A stretch of 64,000 nt of DNA from Pezicula radicicola (GCA_003008705.1 PDUO01000011.1:859956-923955), one strand, 5' to 3'; shown: positions 45,914-58,120, counted from the stretch's first letter. The notes: generated from the letters alone by a model not told the origin. Made by a program: numbers and translations.

Positions 45914-48146
45914 TTCTCTTCGGGTATGCTTGGCGGTGGTGTCTCCTGATTGGCGGTGTTTTGGAGTTTTATTGATGATTTTTTATGGTTGTTTTTTGCT
46001 TGCTTGCTGATTGGCTTTTGTGCCTTGATTTATGATTGTTTACTTCCGGGTTGGAAGAATGGGATTTGAAATGAAATGAGACTTTGAATTTTCGTCGAAT
46101 CTTTTTATCTTTTTGCTTGGTTGTGATGATTGATCCTTGTGACTTGTGACTTAGTACTTCTCACTTGGCTTCAAGTAGTGTGATGCAAGAACTATTGCTT
46201 CGCTATGGCCTTTTCAGATTATCTCTTTTGTAAGGTAGGCAGCTTGTGGTGACAGGTGCAATGACCACCTTTGGGTAACTTCGAAAAACGGGTCGAGCTA
46301 AGCAGATGATGAGCTCTGCTTTAGAGGTCGTAGGAATTGGTAGGACTCTACGAAGGACAAATTCATAAGTAATGGCCCTGGTCCAAGCGTTTTTACTACA
46401 GAATGTACCGATTTTGGTGAGGAAACGCTTGGACCAGGGCCATTACTTATGAATTTGTCCTTCGTAAAGGAGTTTTATGAATCCGCCGATGTAAAATTTA
46501 AGTGTGGGGTCATAATCTAATGCGATAGGAGAGGATATAATCAATCTTTGAGTTCGTTATACTCCTTTGTGAAAAGTGAAAATTGAAAATATGCCAAGAA
46601 CTGCGGAAAAGCAAAGTATGTACAGCACATCAACTCGGCAGTTCGAATCCGCTATTGCCATCAGACAAGTTCCGACTCGCTCGTGAAATGGATCTCGACT
46701 TACCGAATGCTTTCCCCACGATCAACAGACACTAAATTCTTGAATCGTCCAATATATTTGCAACTCTGAATCTGGGGATCTGGGGAAGAGGATCCTCTTT
46801 GCTCGTTTGTTAGTGAAGGTATTCACATGTTGCCGAGGGCAACGAGCACTCTTTAAAGGGGTTCGGTAAAATGGAGGGGGCTTATCAACGATTGGCAGGT
46901 ACAGGGGTGGACTACTCTATCTCTACCTCATCCTATCTTTGAGTGCACTTTCTCTCTCGTCCTCTCTTTTCCTCCTTCCCGTATCGCGACACCGCAGAAG
47001 GTATCACCAAGGCGTCCTTGACATAAAAAAAAAAGGTTCGCCTGTCATCGACTCAAGAGCATCATCCAGCTTGGCTCCTCCATTGGCTAGAATGCGAAGC
47101 ACAAAAAGAAATGAGGCAAAAGGCTATAGCCAGGGTGTCGCTAAGTACTTCGTAATTACAAGACAGAAATACCGACACCCAACGAAGATCGCTTTCTTGG
47201 ACTCGGCCTTTCCGCCTATCCCGGACAGCTACCCCAGCTACCGTTGCAATTCGCTGCACGAAACGCGGGGATCCTGGGGCGTTTTCAGCGTTGAACAGGG
47301 CCAAGCTTCCTATTTCGATATCAACCCCGGCGGCGCCTCGGTACGTTAGGGATTAGCGCTCCCTTCGCCATCGTCTGATTTGACATCTGATTGCTATGGG
47401 GTCCTCAATTGCTGAAATTTGGAAATTTGGATCCCTGGTCACCAGCAGAGGACACCCCGGCGTGGGGGAGGCGAAGTAGGGAGAACTTTGGAAAAGGAGA
47501 ATACGAAGAGGAGAGAAAAGCTTCGTTCTTTGAATTGAGCTTGAAGGACTCAGAGAGATCTGCGTGGACGATGGATATTTGTTAATAGGTGAGAAGAATC
47601 GCGATGACGATGCACTTTCTTCCATTTTCGGTACCTTTTCTCTGCATGCGCCCAGGTCGATGCGCATCCAGGAACATCGCGCAACCTTCCCTTTCTCGCG
47701 CCTCCTTATCAATCGCTCATTTCGCAAGCTGCACAGCTGCAGTCAAGCTTGTCCTTGTTTTGTGGGTTGTATGGCGTGCAAGGAAAAGAATCACATGTTG
47801 TACTAGCTCGGCGATGTATCCCCAAACGGGGCCTTGGGCGTCATAATGGGAGCTACTCCAGCTTGGTGCCATAACCAGGTAAACTTTCTCTTTTTTTTTC
47901 CCGCGCACACACAAAACTCCTCAATCCTTGATCTTCCCAGACACTTCCCTCCATACATCCTACATCATCCTACATCTCCGCACAACTTTCACTCGTTCTT
48001 TTACCCATCTTCGTTTCTCACCCCGCATTTTGTAAGACAACCCCCCGGCGTGGTGGTTTGCCATAATTATAATATCTCTGTATTCCTTCTAATACTCTTT
48101 TTTGTTTGCTTCCTCACAGTTGTTCTTCAAAGACAATCTCACCAAA
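45914..48146. other. long intergenic with perfect hairpin
   Basis: Contains the 44-bp inverted repeat described separately. The open frames at 46939-47349 (+) and 47353-47727 (-) have no family signal; the first starts at TTG. A 5'-leader intron of the DUF3712 gene (GTAAAC at 47879 to CTCACAG at 48119) is possible. Confidence 0.5.
46349..46466. repeat. perfect 44-bp inverted repeat with 30-nt spacer
   Basis: The left arm 46349-46392 starts TACGAAGGACAAATTCATAA and the right arm 46423-46466 is its exact reverse complement, 44 of 44 bases. The spacer is 46393-46422. No gene overlaps it. Confidence 0.97.
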
Positions 48147-49291
48147 ATGGACTCCTCCTCGGACGACAAGAAGGCGGCCACCACTGCCCAAGTCGAGAGT
48201 GGCTCCTACTCAGAGGCCAAACCCAGCGGCTTTCAGAAGGCAAAGAGACATTGTGCAAGATGGTGGTGGGTTCACCTCATCATCTTCTGTTCCTGCTTCC
48301 TGATCATCTGCCTCTGCCTGTAAGACCCCCTCACTCCTCTCAAAATCGGCATTCTCTAATAGCCTCGCAGCATCTACGTCTACATGCCAAAGAAGGCCCA
48401 GCATGACGTCAACGCCTCATCCCTCAGCTTCACCGATCTGCAGTTCCTAAACCCTACAACAGACGCCATTACCCTGACACAGAAAGGTATCTTGCACAGT
48501 CCCAGCCACTTCACACCAACACTAGACTCCTTCAACGCCTCACTCTGGCTTGTCACAAATGGTGTCTTTGGTGCCGTTCCATTCGTGAACATCGAGATGC
48601 CTAGAATCCACGCACTTCACGGAGACTCAAATGTCTCTGTGATTGGCCAGGTTGTTACTGTCTTGGATCAAAGCCAATTGTCCCAGTACGCTATCCAGGT
48701 GCTTGACCAGCAGAATGTTACTACTGCGCTCACTGGAAAGACGAAGTTGCATCTGGGAGGCTTGCCTAGTACAACAGTCCACTACAACGAATCGAGCACT
48801 TATTCGAGTAAGTTATATTTCTCACCATAATGAAAAATCAAAGAAAGAAACCGGAGGAGAACTGACAGGAATAAACAGCGCTCAACGGTCTGGCTGGCTT
48901 CAACGTAACCGATGCCAAGATCAACCTCACTGCCCTGACTGGTCCCAACTTCTCCGGCAATGCCTATATCCCTAACCCATCCATTATGACCGTCGCATTG
49001 GGTAACGTAACCCTCACCCTCTCGACTGCCATCGCTGGAGTTGTAGGAAACGCAACTATCAACGACTTGACCATCGTACCCGGGGACAACAACTTCCCTA
49101 TGACCGCAACCATCAACCAGACTTTGGTTATCAACAGCATGGACACAACGACGGGAAATGTTGATTTGATGATCACAGGCAACAACGCTGTATACAATGG
49201 CCAGGTTTTGCCATACTACGTTGATGCGTTGAAGAGCAACGTCTTGAACCTCACCATGAACGTGCAACAAATCATCAAGGACAGTCTCTAA
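48147..49291 (+). CDS. DUF3712-type membrane protein
   Basis: Exons 48147-48319, 48371-48807 and 48879-49291 give 340 residues. A polar cytosolic head (1-37) precedes one membrane helix (about 40-62, WWWVHLIIFCSCFLIICLCL), then a long extracellular or luminal part rich in N-glycosylation sites (NVT, NLT, NAT, NQT). The beta-rich pattern (PFVNIEMPRIHALHGDSNVS; LGNVTLTL; NDLTIVPGDNNFPMTATIN) is that of the DUF3712 group, a family of fungal membrane proteins related in style to plant LEA-2 folds. Function unknown; a cell-surface or vacuolar role is inference. Confidence 0.85.
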
Positions 49292-49671
49292 ATCCTACGT
49301 CCTTGAAGGACGTTGAGGGCGATGTATATCAGCATATGGGAGTTGAGAGTCAACTGGCATTGGATATGGATATACGGAGGTATTGCTTGGGGGTGTTTTG
49401 ATTTTATGTTGTTTTCTTGAGAGGTGGAATTTTGATACCCATCTTTATCTGAACTCGTAGAATGGCATTCCTTCAACCTTTTAACTCAACTGACCAGGTT
49501 TTTCCTTGGCGGATATTCCTTTTTAGCATAATTTGGCTTGGTTTTGTGCGAGTTGTTGCGTGCGATGTTACAGCGAATTGAGTTGTACACGTTTTAAAAT
49601 GACTGAAGAATTTGAAATATACTAACCTTAGAATGCTATAGATTAGCTAATATTCTTTGTTTCTCAACTAG

Positions 49672-49725
49672 CTCAAGTCTTAATCCGAGCAACTCACTTA
49701 TTTTAAGCAACTCACTCTACTAAAC
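49672..49725. repeat. degenerate tandem repeat, copy 3 (inverted orientation)
   Basis: On the minus strand: GAGTGAGTTGCTTAAAATAA then GTGAGTTGCTCGG, the same unit type as near 19030. Confidence 0.5.
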
Positions 49726-49877
49726 CTCAAAAGCCTAGATGCAATAATTCTTGTTACCTTCTAACAAAACCATCTACATCAACAGTCTAGCATTTCTAGT
49801 AAGGAAACCAGAGATCAGAGATAAGAGATTTCTCTTCCAGAATAAAACAGAGAGCAAATCTCATTTTGAGGATTTTA

Positions 49878-49930
49878 GGAGACGGCTTTTAGGAGACGGC
49901 TTTTAGGAGACGGCTTTTAGGAGACGGCTT
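49878..49930. repeat. 14-bp minisatellite, four units
   Basis: GGAGACGGCTTTTA repeated three times plus a fourth truncated unit, units identical. It is followed directly by CACGTG. Confidence 0.95.
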
Positions 49931-50841
49931 TAGCACGTGGTGTCGAATATAGACATTGTTTGTTAATATGCTTCTTGTTATCATTTCTTAATTACAGTAG
50001 CTGAATCAATTAACAAACTTAAATGTGAAAAAGTGTCTGTCTCCCACTACTAGGTAGTTTGTCTAGGTCCTCCTCATCTGAGTCATCGTCTGAAATACGG
50101 ATCGGGCTTGTGTAGCCTGTGACAAAGAGTTCATTCAAAGCCGAGTTATCGTAGGTACTCTGATTTTTGAGCTTGTTAAGGTCTGACAACTTCTTCTAGC
50201 TATATTCACCTATCGCTACAGCATAAACTCTCTTCTCTGCCTTCAGCCCTTAGCTCTCTCTACATCCATCTTTTTCTCCTCGCCTATCTCTCCCTCCTCG
50301 TCCTCTATATTAATCTCTTATCCTTCGTGTTGACCTCTTGTTAGAAGGAGTGGTAAGTTTAGCCAGGCTGCAAAGAAGGAGTGTCACTAGTGCGGCCGGT
50401 CTAATTTTATTTACCTTCCATAGATTTATAAAAGCTTACTTGGGCTCCGTAAAGTAGTGTCCTTACAGTACTCCGTAACTTGATTAGCTCCTACAAAGTT
50501 AGGTAAGGTAGGTTAGGTTATATAGAAACTATTCTTACAATACTAGTATTCTATTAAATACTTGATAGATAACAGTAGATTTTGTCAACTAGCTACGGTA
50601 TCCCTTGTTAACTACAAAAGCCTAAGAAAAAAGAAAATGGAGTTTTTAATATTTTAAATAAACATATCTGGAAAACGCGGGAAACACGCCTTGTCACGTG
50701 TTACAATAGTCAACTTCACGAGTTCTCAGGAATGATCTGGCGGACGTGAGAGGAAAGTTTCATATCGCTCTCTCGTTCTCTCAGTACAACCAGGGGTGGG
50801 GGACGCGTAGGGAACTGTATCTTTCTTTATATTGCTATAGT

Positions 50842-52094
50842 CTACAAATCAGCCCTGGCCTCCTCGCCCGCCCAAGCCCTTCGCAACAACTCCTTAATAG
50901 GCCTCTTCTCGATGGCCCTCGGATTCCAATATGGATTCCCAACCGCAATCTCAGCAGCCTTATCAACATCCTCCTCCTTGAACCCAAAATCCTTCAAGCC
51001 CCTTTTAACTTTCAACTGCGTCAACAGCACATTCAGACCTTTGATAGCATCGCCATCACTACCGGGTAAGACCGATGCTAGCTTAGCCATTACTTCAGGG
51101 ATCGCTGGAGCATTGTAAGCAAGGGCGTGAGGAAGGATAATGGTATGGGTTTCGGCGTGTGGCATGTTGAAAGAGCCGCCGAGTGTGTGGCAGAGTTTGT
51201 GGTGAAGCGACATGCCCACGGCGCCTAGACAGGTTCCGCACTAAAATCAGAAACTCGGGGTTAGTTTACTTGTTCTAGACATTACCGGGAGTAACTCAAA
51301 CATTATTCAGGAGCAATGAGTAAATTAACCTAGAAGAGGCAAATTTACTCCGAGAACTTGGAGACTTACTAGCCAAGCACCGTAGAGGGCCGAGGAGCGG
51401 GCGTTAGGGTCCGAGGGATTGTTGATAATTTGAGGTAGGGAGGTCGATAAGGCTTTCGTGCCTTCGAGAGCTAGGAGGTTGATGATTGGGTTTGTGTTGC
51501 GGGCGTATAGAGCCTCGACTGATTGGATTAAGCAGAGTATCAAGAAGTAGAAGAGGAGGACTAACCTGCATGTGCAACGGCATTCACACCACTCGTAGCA
51601 CTCATTGATGCTGGTAAAGTCATTGTCAAGTCCACATCATAGATGACTGTCCCAGGTAAGATCTTAGGATCACTCCTCGTCGTCTTCTTCCCATCCTCCG
51701 TCTCCCCCAGTATAGGTGTCATTTCTGAGCCTGCGTAAGTAGTTGGGATACAGATATGTGGCAAACCGGTCCTGATGCTAATTGCCTTTCCAAGACCAAT
51801 CGTACTTCCACCTCCTATGGATATCACGGAATCTGCTTTAACAGATGTAGCATAGGAAAGTGCTTGGTCGGTAATGTGGGTTGGGGTGTGCATGGTGGCC
51901 TGAGTGAAGATTCCTGCAACTTTGCCATTGAGGAGGCTAGAGAGCTGGTTCACTTGATCGACCTGTTGAGGTGTAGAGAGGAGGAGGGGAGCTGTGAGCT
52001 TCTGTCGTGCTATCTCGTCGGAGAGCTTGGAGAGGGTGCCTGTGCCAAAAATGACCCGGGCTGGGGCTGCGTTGTATTCAAAGGCATCGACCAT
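50842..52094 (-). CDS. iron-containing alcohol dehydrogenase, maleylacetate-reductase type
   Basis: NAD(P)H-dependent reductase of the Fe-ADH superfamily; the closest style is maleylacetate reductase, the last step that feeds aromatic ring-cleavage products into central metabolism. Exons 52094-51566, 51518-51370 and 51240-50842 give 358 residues, the usual length. It shows ISIGGGSTIGLGKA (dinucleotide binding), CIPTTYAGSEMTPI, SGVNAVAHAVEALYA (first metal-site segment), and MSLHHKLCHTLGG with PHAETHTIILPH (metal histidines). Intron 2 (51369-51241) is an introner-like copy inserted at phase 0 just before CGTCLGAVGMSLHH. The substrate is inferred. Confidence 0.92.
51241..51369 (-). mobile_element. 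introner-like intron 4 (Fe-ADH gene, phase 0)
   Basis: 129 nt, read on the minus strand: GTAAGTCTCCAAGTTCTCGG, then TTACTCATTGCTCCTGAATA, ATGTTTGAGTTACTCCCGG, TCTAGAACAAGTAAACTAAC and CCCGAGTTTCTGATTTTAG. Well preserved; it shows that the family inserts on either genomic strand but in sense with the gene. Confidence 0.8.
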
Positions 52095-52542
52095 TGTTCT
52101 TGCTAGAAGGATATTTCCTGGCTTGTCAGTGTTTGCGGATGGGAAGCTTCATAGCAAAGATTAGTATATACGACATTGCTCTATAAGTCTCTTTAATGTG
52201 AGGTGGGGTAAGTGAAGTTGCGCGGGAATACCCCTCGCGGCCTTGTTCGGCATCATCAACCAGGGTAAATTCATACCCGAGACTCCATGAAGGCCTAATA
52301 TTCCCTTGCATTATACACTGATTCTAGCAGTGGCTTTACTTCTATTGACCTTGGACGTAGATTTATTTTTATATGTTATTCATCACATTCTACCCTAGAA
52401 AATACATTATGAAGTTCAAATAAGAGAACACTAGATCGCATTCCTCCTATCATAGGTATCATTTCGGCCGTTAACACCTTACATTTCATCATTTCGCTCA
52501 TAAACTCTCAAGTCCCATTCATACCCTTATTCATCCTCGCAT
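52095..52542. other. intergenic
   Basis: Promoter of the iron-ADH and 3' region of the MARVEL gene; nothing recognised. Confidence 0.4.
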
Positions 52543-53210
52543 CTAGACGTAAGCACGGCGGCGTCCCGAGTGGGAGCTATGGTGGCTGCGATGGCTTCCG
52601 CTTCGTCTGTGCCCATGACGAGAGTAGTGAGTCTCGCGGACGTAGGTCTCCTTCCTACTTGTGTCGCCTCTTCCAACCATTAAGGCTAGTAGCGAGGTGA
52701 TGAAAAAGAATATGCAGTTCATGATTCCAAACGCGTAGCAGGCCTTCAACATGGCGCAGCTCTTTTGAATGTTGACTGAGATACCACTTATGGTAATGCT
52801 ACCCAAGACCCCGGACCAAGTGCTGCCGCTAGTGGTTGTGACATTGGTGCAGTTCGCAGAGCCGATGAATCGCAATTCGTAGACTCCTGCAATGAAAGCG
52901 CCGACGAAGCAGAGATCGAAGAAGAAGACGAAGAGGGCATTTGAGCGCGCGCGGTGGTAGGTGAAGAGGGTTGCGATGGCCCACGCACAGGCTAGGACAG
53001 AGACAATGAAGAGAACGAGGATGTAGTTGGGTGTGAGGAGGTTCTGTGATGCGTAGCCGTGGACAAACCAAGCGAGCATGCCCAACGTTGGGATCTATTA
53101 AGCTGTTATATTAGATCGGTGTAACATGAGAGACGCTGCCAGCGCAAGAAACTCACCAGAGTGATAATCTCGAGGAAACGCCAGAAGGCGAAGAATATAC
53201 CGAAGAGCAT
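52543..53210 (-). CDS. MARVEL-domain four-helix membrane protein
   Basis: Exons 53210-53157 and 53094-52543 give 201 residues. Four hydrophobic helices (FGIFFAFWRFLEIITL; ILVLFIVSVLACAWAIA; FVFFFDLCFVGAFIAGVY; AFGIMNCIFFFITSLLALMV) with a longer polar loop before the fourth, the layout of fungal MARVEL proteins that sit in the plasma membrane or vesicles. The C-terminal tail is His/Arg/Ser-rich (HRRSGSHRSHHSSHSGRRR). Function unknown; related proteins include the Nce102/Sur7 neighbourhood, but I do not claim orthology. Confidence 0.82.
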
Positions 53211-54373
53211 CTTGAGAAAGTGCTTGAATTTGTTGCGAGGCTGAGGTAGTGATGATTACTGAGACTGTGGTATGCGACAACGAGGCCGTTGACACAGGGA
53301 ACTAGTCACGGTTGAAGTTGCAGTGAGACTTGATGAGGCTGGAGCTCAAGTATGTTTAACGATTAGATCAGATCAGATCGGCGCAAAGATGAGGAACAAG
53401 TCTTCCTTATAATGCGCTTGATATGCTGCCAAGGAAGTGTGGATTGGTCGAATTGAACCGTTTTTCCGCCCGGGGAACAATTCTGAACTGCTATTGGCAA
53501 GGATGCTTCCTGGTTTTCGACCTTGACTTGACGACGAGAAACAATTTGGCGACGAACAATGACGTCGATGAGGCTTCGAGGATGTTTGTAGATTTCCAGG
53601 AATTGGATTGTGATTCGAGAACAGGGAGACCGGCGAAGAGAGTGGAAGCAAGATGGCCGGATGGAACCTTCTCACTCTCAAGTCTCGTGGTTGTGATGTT
53701 ACAGTAGGCCTTTTATCTTCGTGTTCCGGTTCGTCGAAGCACCCAAATATTCGCGGGGTTGGGAGCGTTGGATTTTTGCTTGAGGTGGCTGGATTTCAGG
53801 CTTTATACCCCTGGACCTGCACTGTGACAGCATCATACGAAGTGGAATTATCTCCCGGAGAACAACCTCAAAGGGCGATACTTCATCACGGTACAGGAGA
53901 AGGTGAGCTTTTTCATTTGTCGCAATGCGCTGTCTATCTAGCCTCTGATGAGTTGTTCCTTTGTCAGTACGGAGTACCAAGATCTGTTTCGGTGATCCAC
54001 TCCCAAGATCTGTATATACTGTACCATCGCGCAAGTAATGATATAAAACCAGGTTCTTTTGGGAAAACATAGCAGTTGTTTCCGGGTCAGAACTCTGCTG
54101 GCGTTCAGGAATCAGATCTCATCTCATGGGTTGTGAGTCAAGACTCAGCAAGGCCATTCCGCTTGTCCTGTAGCACACAGATCACAACACGGACCGTGCC
54201 TTAAAAAACACAGTGGAGGCTAGACAACATACCGCTAAGAACAAGTCTTTCTTCTTTTTTTTTCTTTTTTGCCATGCCCTGTGTATATGGTAGAAGAAAG
54301 TACAGACAGAAGATGAAAAAGTAAAGCACCCATTTTCCTTGCGCAAGTTTTGTCAAGAAGGGGACATTAGAAA
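53211..54373. other. intergenic
   Basis: Open frames (for example 53653-54072 +) lack family resemblance. There is a TACGGAGTAC at about 53970 and a poly-T run near 54255. Confidence 0.4.
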
Positions 54374-56216
54374 TTAGTAATACAACGCCTGCTGCCACCA
54401 CTCACACCTGCTCGATCCAATATCATCCATCGCCAACGCAATTGATTGAGATTTAAAGTTAACAATTGTGTTCTCGTTGCCATATCTCGGTATTGTTGGG
54501 AGCCCATTTCCAGATGGCACACCATTGATACCAAAGCTCGTCACGTAGTCTTGGAGGGCAGTAGCGATAGTATTGTTGAAGGCGCTCGTTGCTCCGTTCA
54601 TAAAGAGGTAAGGTGTGTCGAGACCGTGTATTACTGGTGGGACGCTGAACCCATCTGAGGGTGTTAGTACATTCTCCAAGAGTAAAAGATAGAGGTAGAG
54701 CCAGACTTACAAGCAAAGGTTTCATTATGATATGCACGGTTAAGGTAAGCAGTATTGCAGATGAAGGGTGAGTTGGCAACGGTTATCACAGCTCTCTGGC
54801 ATTCTGTTGTATATCCATACGTCCCGTTAAAAGTTGGCGGATAAAGTGTTGTCGTAATGTAATTAAGCATATCGGATGAGATACGCGGGAATGACAACTG
54901 AATATATCGTGCATAGGAGCCGACGAGTCGATTTGCGGACTTGTAATAATCAAACCTTCATCCGAGTTATGCGCGACTATCCTGGTCGAAGCGACCTTCG
55001 AGAAGAAGTTGACCAGGAAGTGAGGGTACGAATGTACCATCGACAACAGGCCCGTACGTATTAGTGCCGTAAGTGGAGTTCCATACATGAAGGGCGTTCG
55101 CAGCGATGAGAACTTCCGAGGGAAGTTGGCGGGCTTCTTCAACATCAAGTATGTTTAAAAAAATTTGAAATATAGCCTCTTGGGTATCCAGAGAGGGCTG
55201 AGGGCCAAAAGCCGGGGATTGGACTATGGCTTGGGAAAACGGCACGCTACCTTCTTGGCCCCTAAACGCAGTGATCAGGTGTAGAATGGAGCCGCCCCCG
55301 GCCAACTGACCCATTACAGTCACTCTATCTTTATTATCTCCAAAAAGGTGTATGTTCTCCATCAATTCCAAAGCCAATCTCTGGTCGTAAAGCCCAACGT
55401 TGACAGTGCCATCTTCTTGGAGACTGGGACCCGAAAGCCAGCCAAAGGCCGAGACAATAATTGATAGCAACGTAAACCACACCATCTTCACCGACGTTGA
55501 TTAATCCAGCAGGATCAAATGAAGCCCCAGTTACGCCAGTCGTTGTGCCTGATGTGTACCCACCGCTGAAGATCTATAAAGAATAGTTAGTATGACAATT
55601 CTGTCTCGCTGGGTCCAATCGACGGCTTACCCAGACTAGTACTGGCGCATCACAGACTGGAGATTCGAAGATCTGCTTAGGTATGAAGACATTCAGAAAT
55701 AGACAGTCCTCACTTGTTCTCTGGTCATATGTCGAATCATCAGGCGTTGAAGGCAGGGCTTCTGCTGCGGCTGTGTAGTTGAAAGAGGCAGCTGAGCCTG
55801 TCAAATAGTAAAGGACGAATTCGGTTGCTATTGTTTTCCATGACCCGGCCGCTTGCGGGCATATTTTGGTAATGGAGCCGTTATTGATGACAGAGCTTCG
55901 TCCAGTTTGTGGTAAAGGTTCTGAATCGCAGGTTTCCCATAGGTGGTTAGGCATATCGGATGTTTGAGAAGTTGTAGAAGTTTCCTGTTTGCTAGAAGAA
56001 CTTTATCAGAGGCTAATTAAGAAATTAAGAGACTAACATTGAAGCTGATTGCTTAATGGCGTTCCTGAAAACTGTTAGCCAGGTTTGCGGAGGACTACAG
56101 CATACACATACATATCCAAGGTCGACAATAGGCAGGGTGGAGTTCGAGAACATGGCTTGGACTTGGAAAACAAGAACACAGACAATTGTAAAGGGAAAAG
56201 TGACCATAATGACCAT
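54374..56216 (-). pseudogene. decayed type-B carboxylesterase
   Basis: A secreted type-B carboxylesterase/lipase once. A signal peptide (MVIMVTFPFTIVCVLVFQVQ) and family segments survive in changing frames: NFYNFSNIRYA, EDCLFLNVFIPK, PVLVW, WLSGPSLQEDG, VGLYDQRLALELMENI, AHNSDEGLI, QLSFPRISSDM. Damage: TAA at 56053-56055 and at 55947-55949, frame changes near 55900, 55450, 54978 and 54910. The nucleophile elbow, normally G-E-S-A-G, reads G-Q-L-A-G (55297-55311), so the catalytic Ser is gone. Introns are still recognisable (for example GTAAGC at about 55633). It cannot encode an active esterase. Confidence 0.88.
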
Positions 56217-56799
56217 TGTGATAGAAAGTCAAAGAGATGGTAAAGGAGGGTTGCAAAGAAACTACTGGATCTTTCAGAGTATTTATGGTCTCTGGTACTA
56301 AAGAGGGCCAGCATTGGCAATTCAACCCCTTTGCGCTTCATTTCAATCGAGTGAAGCGACGAGTCACCACTTGATGGACATAGAAGCTTCATCAATAAGC
56401 CGACATTGGTACAAGGAAAGCAGTAAGACATCTCACAATCAACGTGGTAGTAAGGATGGCCTTGAGTTTTGCGGGGTGTGCATTGTGGGGTCGAAGCGAG
56501 CTTCGGATTTTGTCTAAATCAAGTATAGTTTACGACGTCCATCCGTAGACCGCACTGTTTCTGCAGATCATGCTTGAAATACGCGTGCTCGGGGCTGAAT
56601 ATGCTCAATTTACCTATATTATTGTAGAGTGGAGGGCTGAAATGCCCAAGACCGTCGCACCGGTTCGCCGTCTTGTCCACCACGTGTGGGATATTTCCGT
56701 CCTTAACGTTTGACAGGTGTAAAGGGGCCAAGAATGTGAGGATGATCTTCGAAATGAGCAATTCCTCAACCCGCAAATGGACCAAACCTACAAACTGCT

Positions 56800-57800
56800 A
56801 GACGTTTTCAGACCAGCCCACTTGTTGCTTGGAATAGATCAAAAAGCACTGAAACTCAAAGCCGACATTCGCAGCAACGATGCTAACCGTGCTTCGTCCC
56901 CATTCTTTCGCCCACCAGTAATGGCGTATTGTGTGTAGAGTGACAGCCCAGTGTGCCAGGAGAACCAGCGAGCTTGGGTCGTGCTCCCAAGTGTCTTGAT
57001 ATAGGCTGCCGAGACCATGCCCGGCCACATCAGGACAAAGCTGGCAACACTGGGGTGTGCAGCCGAGCGTCGTGATGTTTTAATGAGCTTGGAGATGACC
57101 AGCCTATAAAGAGCTTTTTTCCTTTCATCCTTCAGTCCCGCAATTTTCGATATCTCCAAAATATTCAATGAGGCCTCTGCCTCCTGAGCAGGTATCTCTT
57201 CCAATTGTGAAAGTTCTCCTGGCTTTCGTGACTAGATATCAAAGAGAATGATTAGGAAGTGTATAATGATAGTGTAACATCTCGGAATCGTTATCCGAAT
57301 CAAAAGGAAGATATACAGAAATGGTGGAGCAAGGATCTGGTTGGCTAAAAGGACCAACACAGTCTCTTGGGCGGGAAGACCTTGGGCTAACGATGAACTG
57401 TAGCTGGCGTTGTGGGTGCAATGGTTTCAACTGTATTTCGTGTTGCCTACCCGACTGGGTAGCCAAGTGATTGTATTTACATTGCGACTTGTTACTCTTG
57501 GAGCATCGAGAGCAGCTAAGCTGTATTGACAACAGCCATGACGCGAGTTTGTATGTGATCGGCGGGGGGGGGGGGGGACCTAAAGAGGCTGGAGGCTTTG
57601 AGTTGAGAAGACTTCTGTGGCTAGTAGTAACAAAAGCAGGTAGCTGATGAGATCGGCATTTATGCTGAGACGACGCAAGTTTATCAATCTACGAAAAGGA
57701 GGCGGCAAAGCTCGCTTACTACGAGCCTGGGTTTCAACGACAAAACAAGAAGGACAGGAGGGGTTTTGGTGGGGCATCACTTACCTCAAATGCCCGATAA
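56800..57800 (-). pseudogene. decayed zinc-cluster (Zn2Cys6) transcription factor
   Basis: Pieces of a fungal C6 regulator on the minus strand. 57500 region: SCSRCSKSNKSQCKY, like the second half of a Zn2Cys6 finger. About 57245-57285: DNDSEMLHYHYTLPNHSLFD, like the start of the regulatory domain. About 56840-57000: DPSSLVLLAHWAVTLHTIRH then WWAKEWGR, the conserved C-terminal element. These lie in different frames with stops between (a shift near 57005), and the first finger half is not found. It sits next to the decayed esterase, suggesting that the block lost function together. Confidence 0.6.
57564..57577. repeat. poly-G run (14 G)
   Basis: Uninterrupted G tract; it could be length-variable or a sequencing weak spot. 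Confidence 0.9.
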
Positions 57801-58120
57801 GTCTATTAAGCTCACAAAACGAAGTCTTTTAGGCAACCCTTTCACCTGTGCCATGATATGTGTACAGTAGTAGGCTGAGAAAGCTGGCCGGTAAGGTTGA
57901 ACGTGTTTTGGGGATTGGACGCTCATCCGTTGCCTTATCAAGACTTTGAGCGTGCACTAGCACAGATATACTTCGTAATTCCACCTACATCTTAGCCATA
58001 CTTATGATTCGGTGAACAAACTCGGACTATGTGGTGACAGCGTAAAGTTGACTTGTGTAGTGTGAATCGCGGTTGGCTGTACTTGTTGTAAGAGGTAACG
58101 GTCAAAAAGTACATTGTAGA

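Larger units (their letters stand above)
49292..50841. other. intergenic with repeats
   Basis: Contains copy 3 of the dispersed tandem repeat and a 14-bp minisatellite. No gene recognised. Confidence 0.5.

Noticed and set aside
46631..46655. GTTCGAATCC, a tRNA B-box-like word
   Set aside because: No matching acceptor stem or anticodon arm upstream; not a tRNA.
46939..47727. two long open frames on opposite strands
   Set aside because: The plus frame starts at TTG, neither resembles a protein, and the region looks like leader or promoter DNA.
53653..54072. 139-codon plus-strand frame
   Set aside because: No recognisable family; contains an intergenic palindrome motif.
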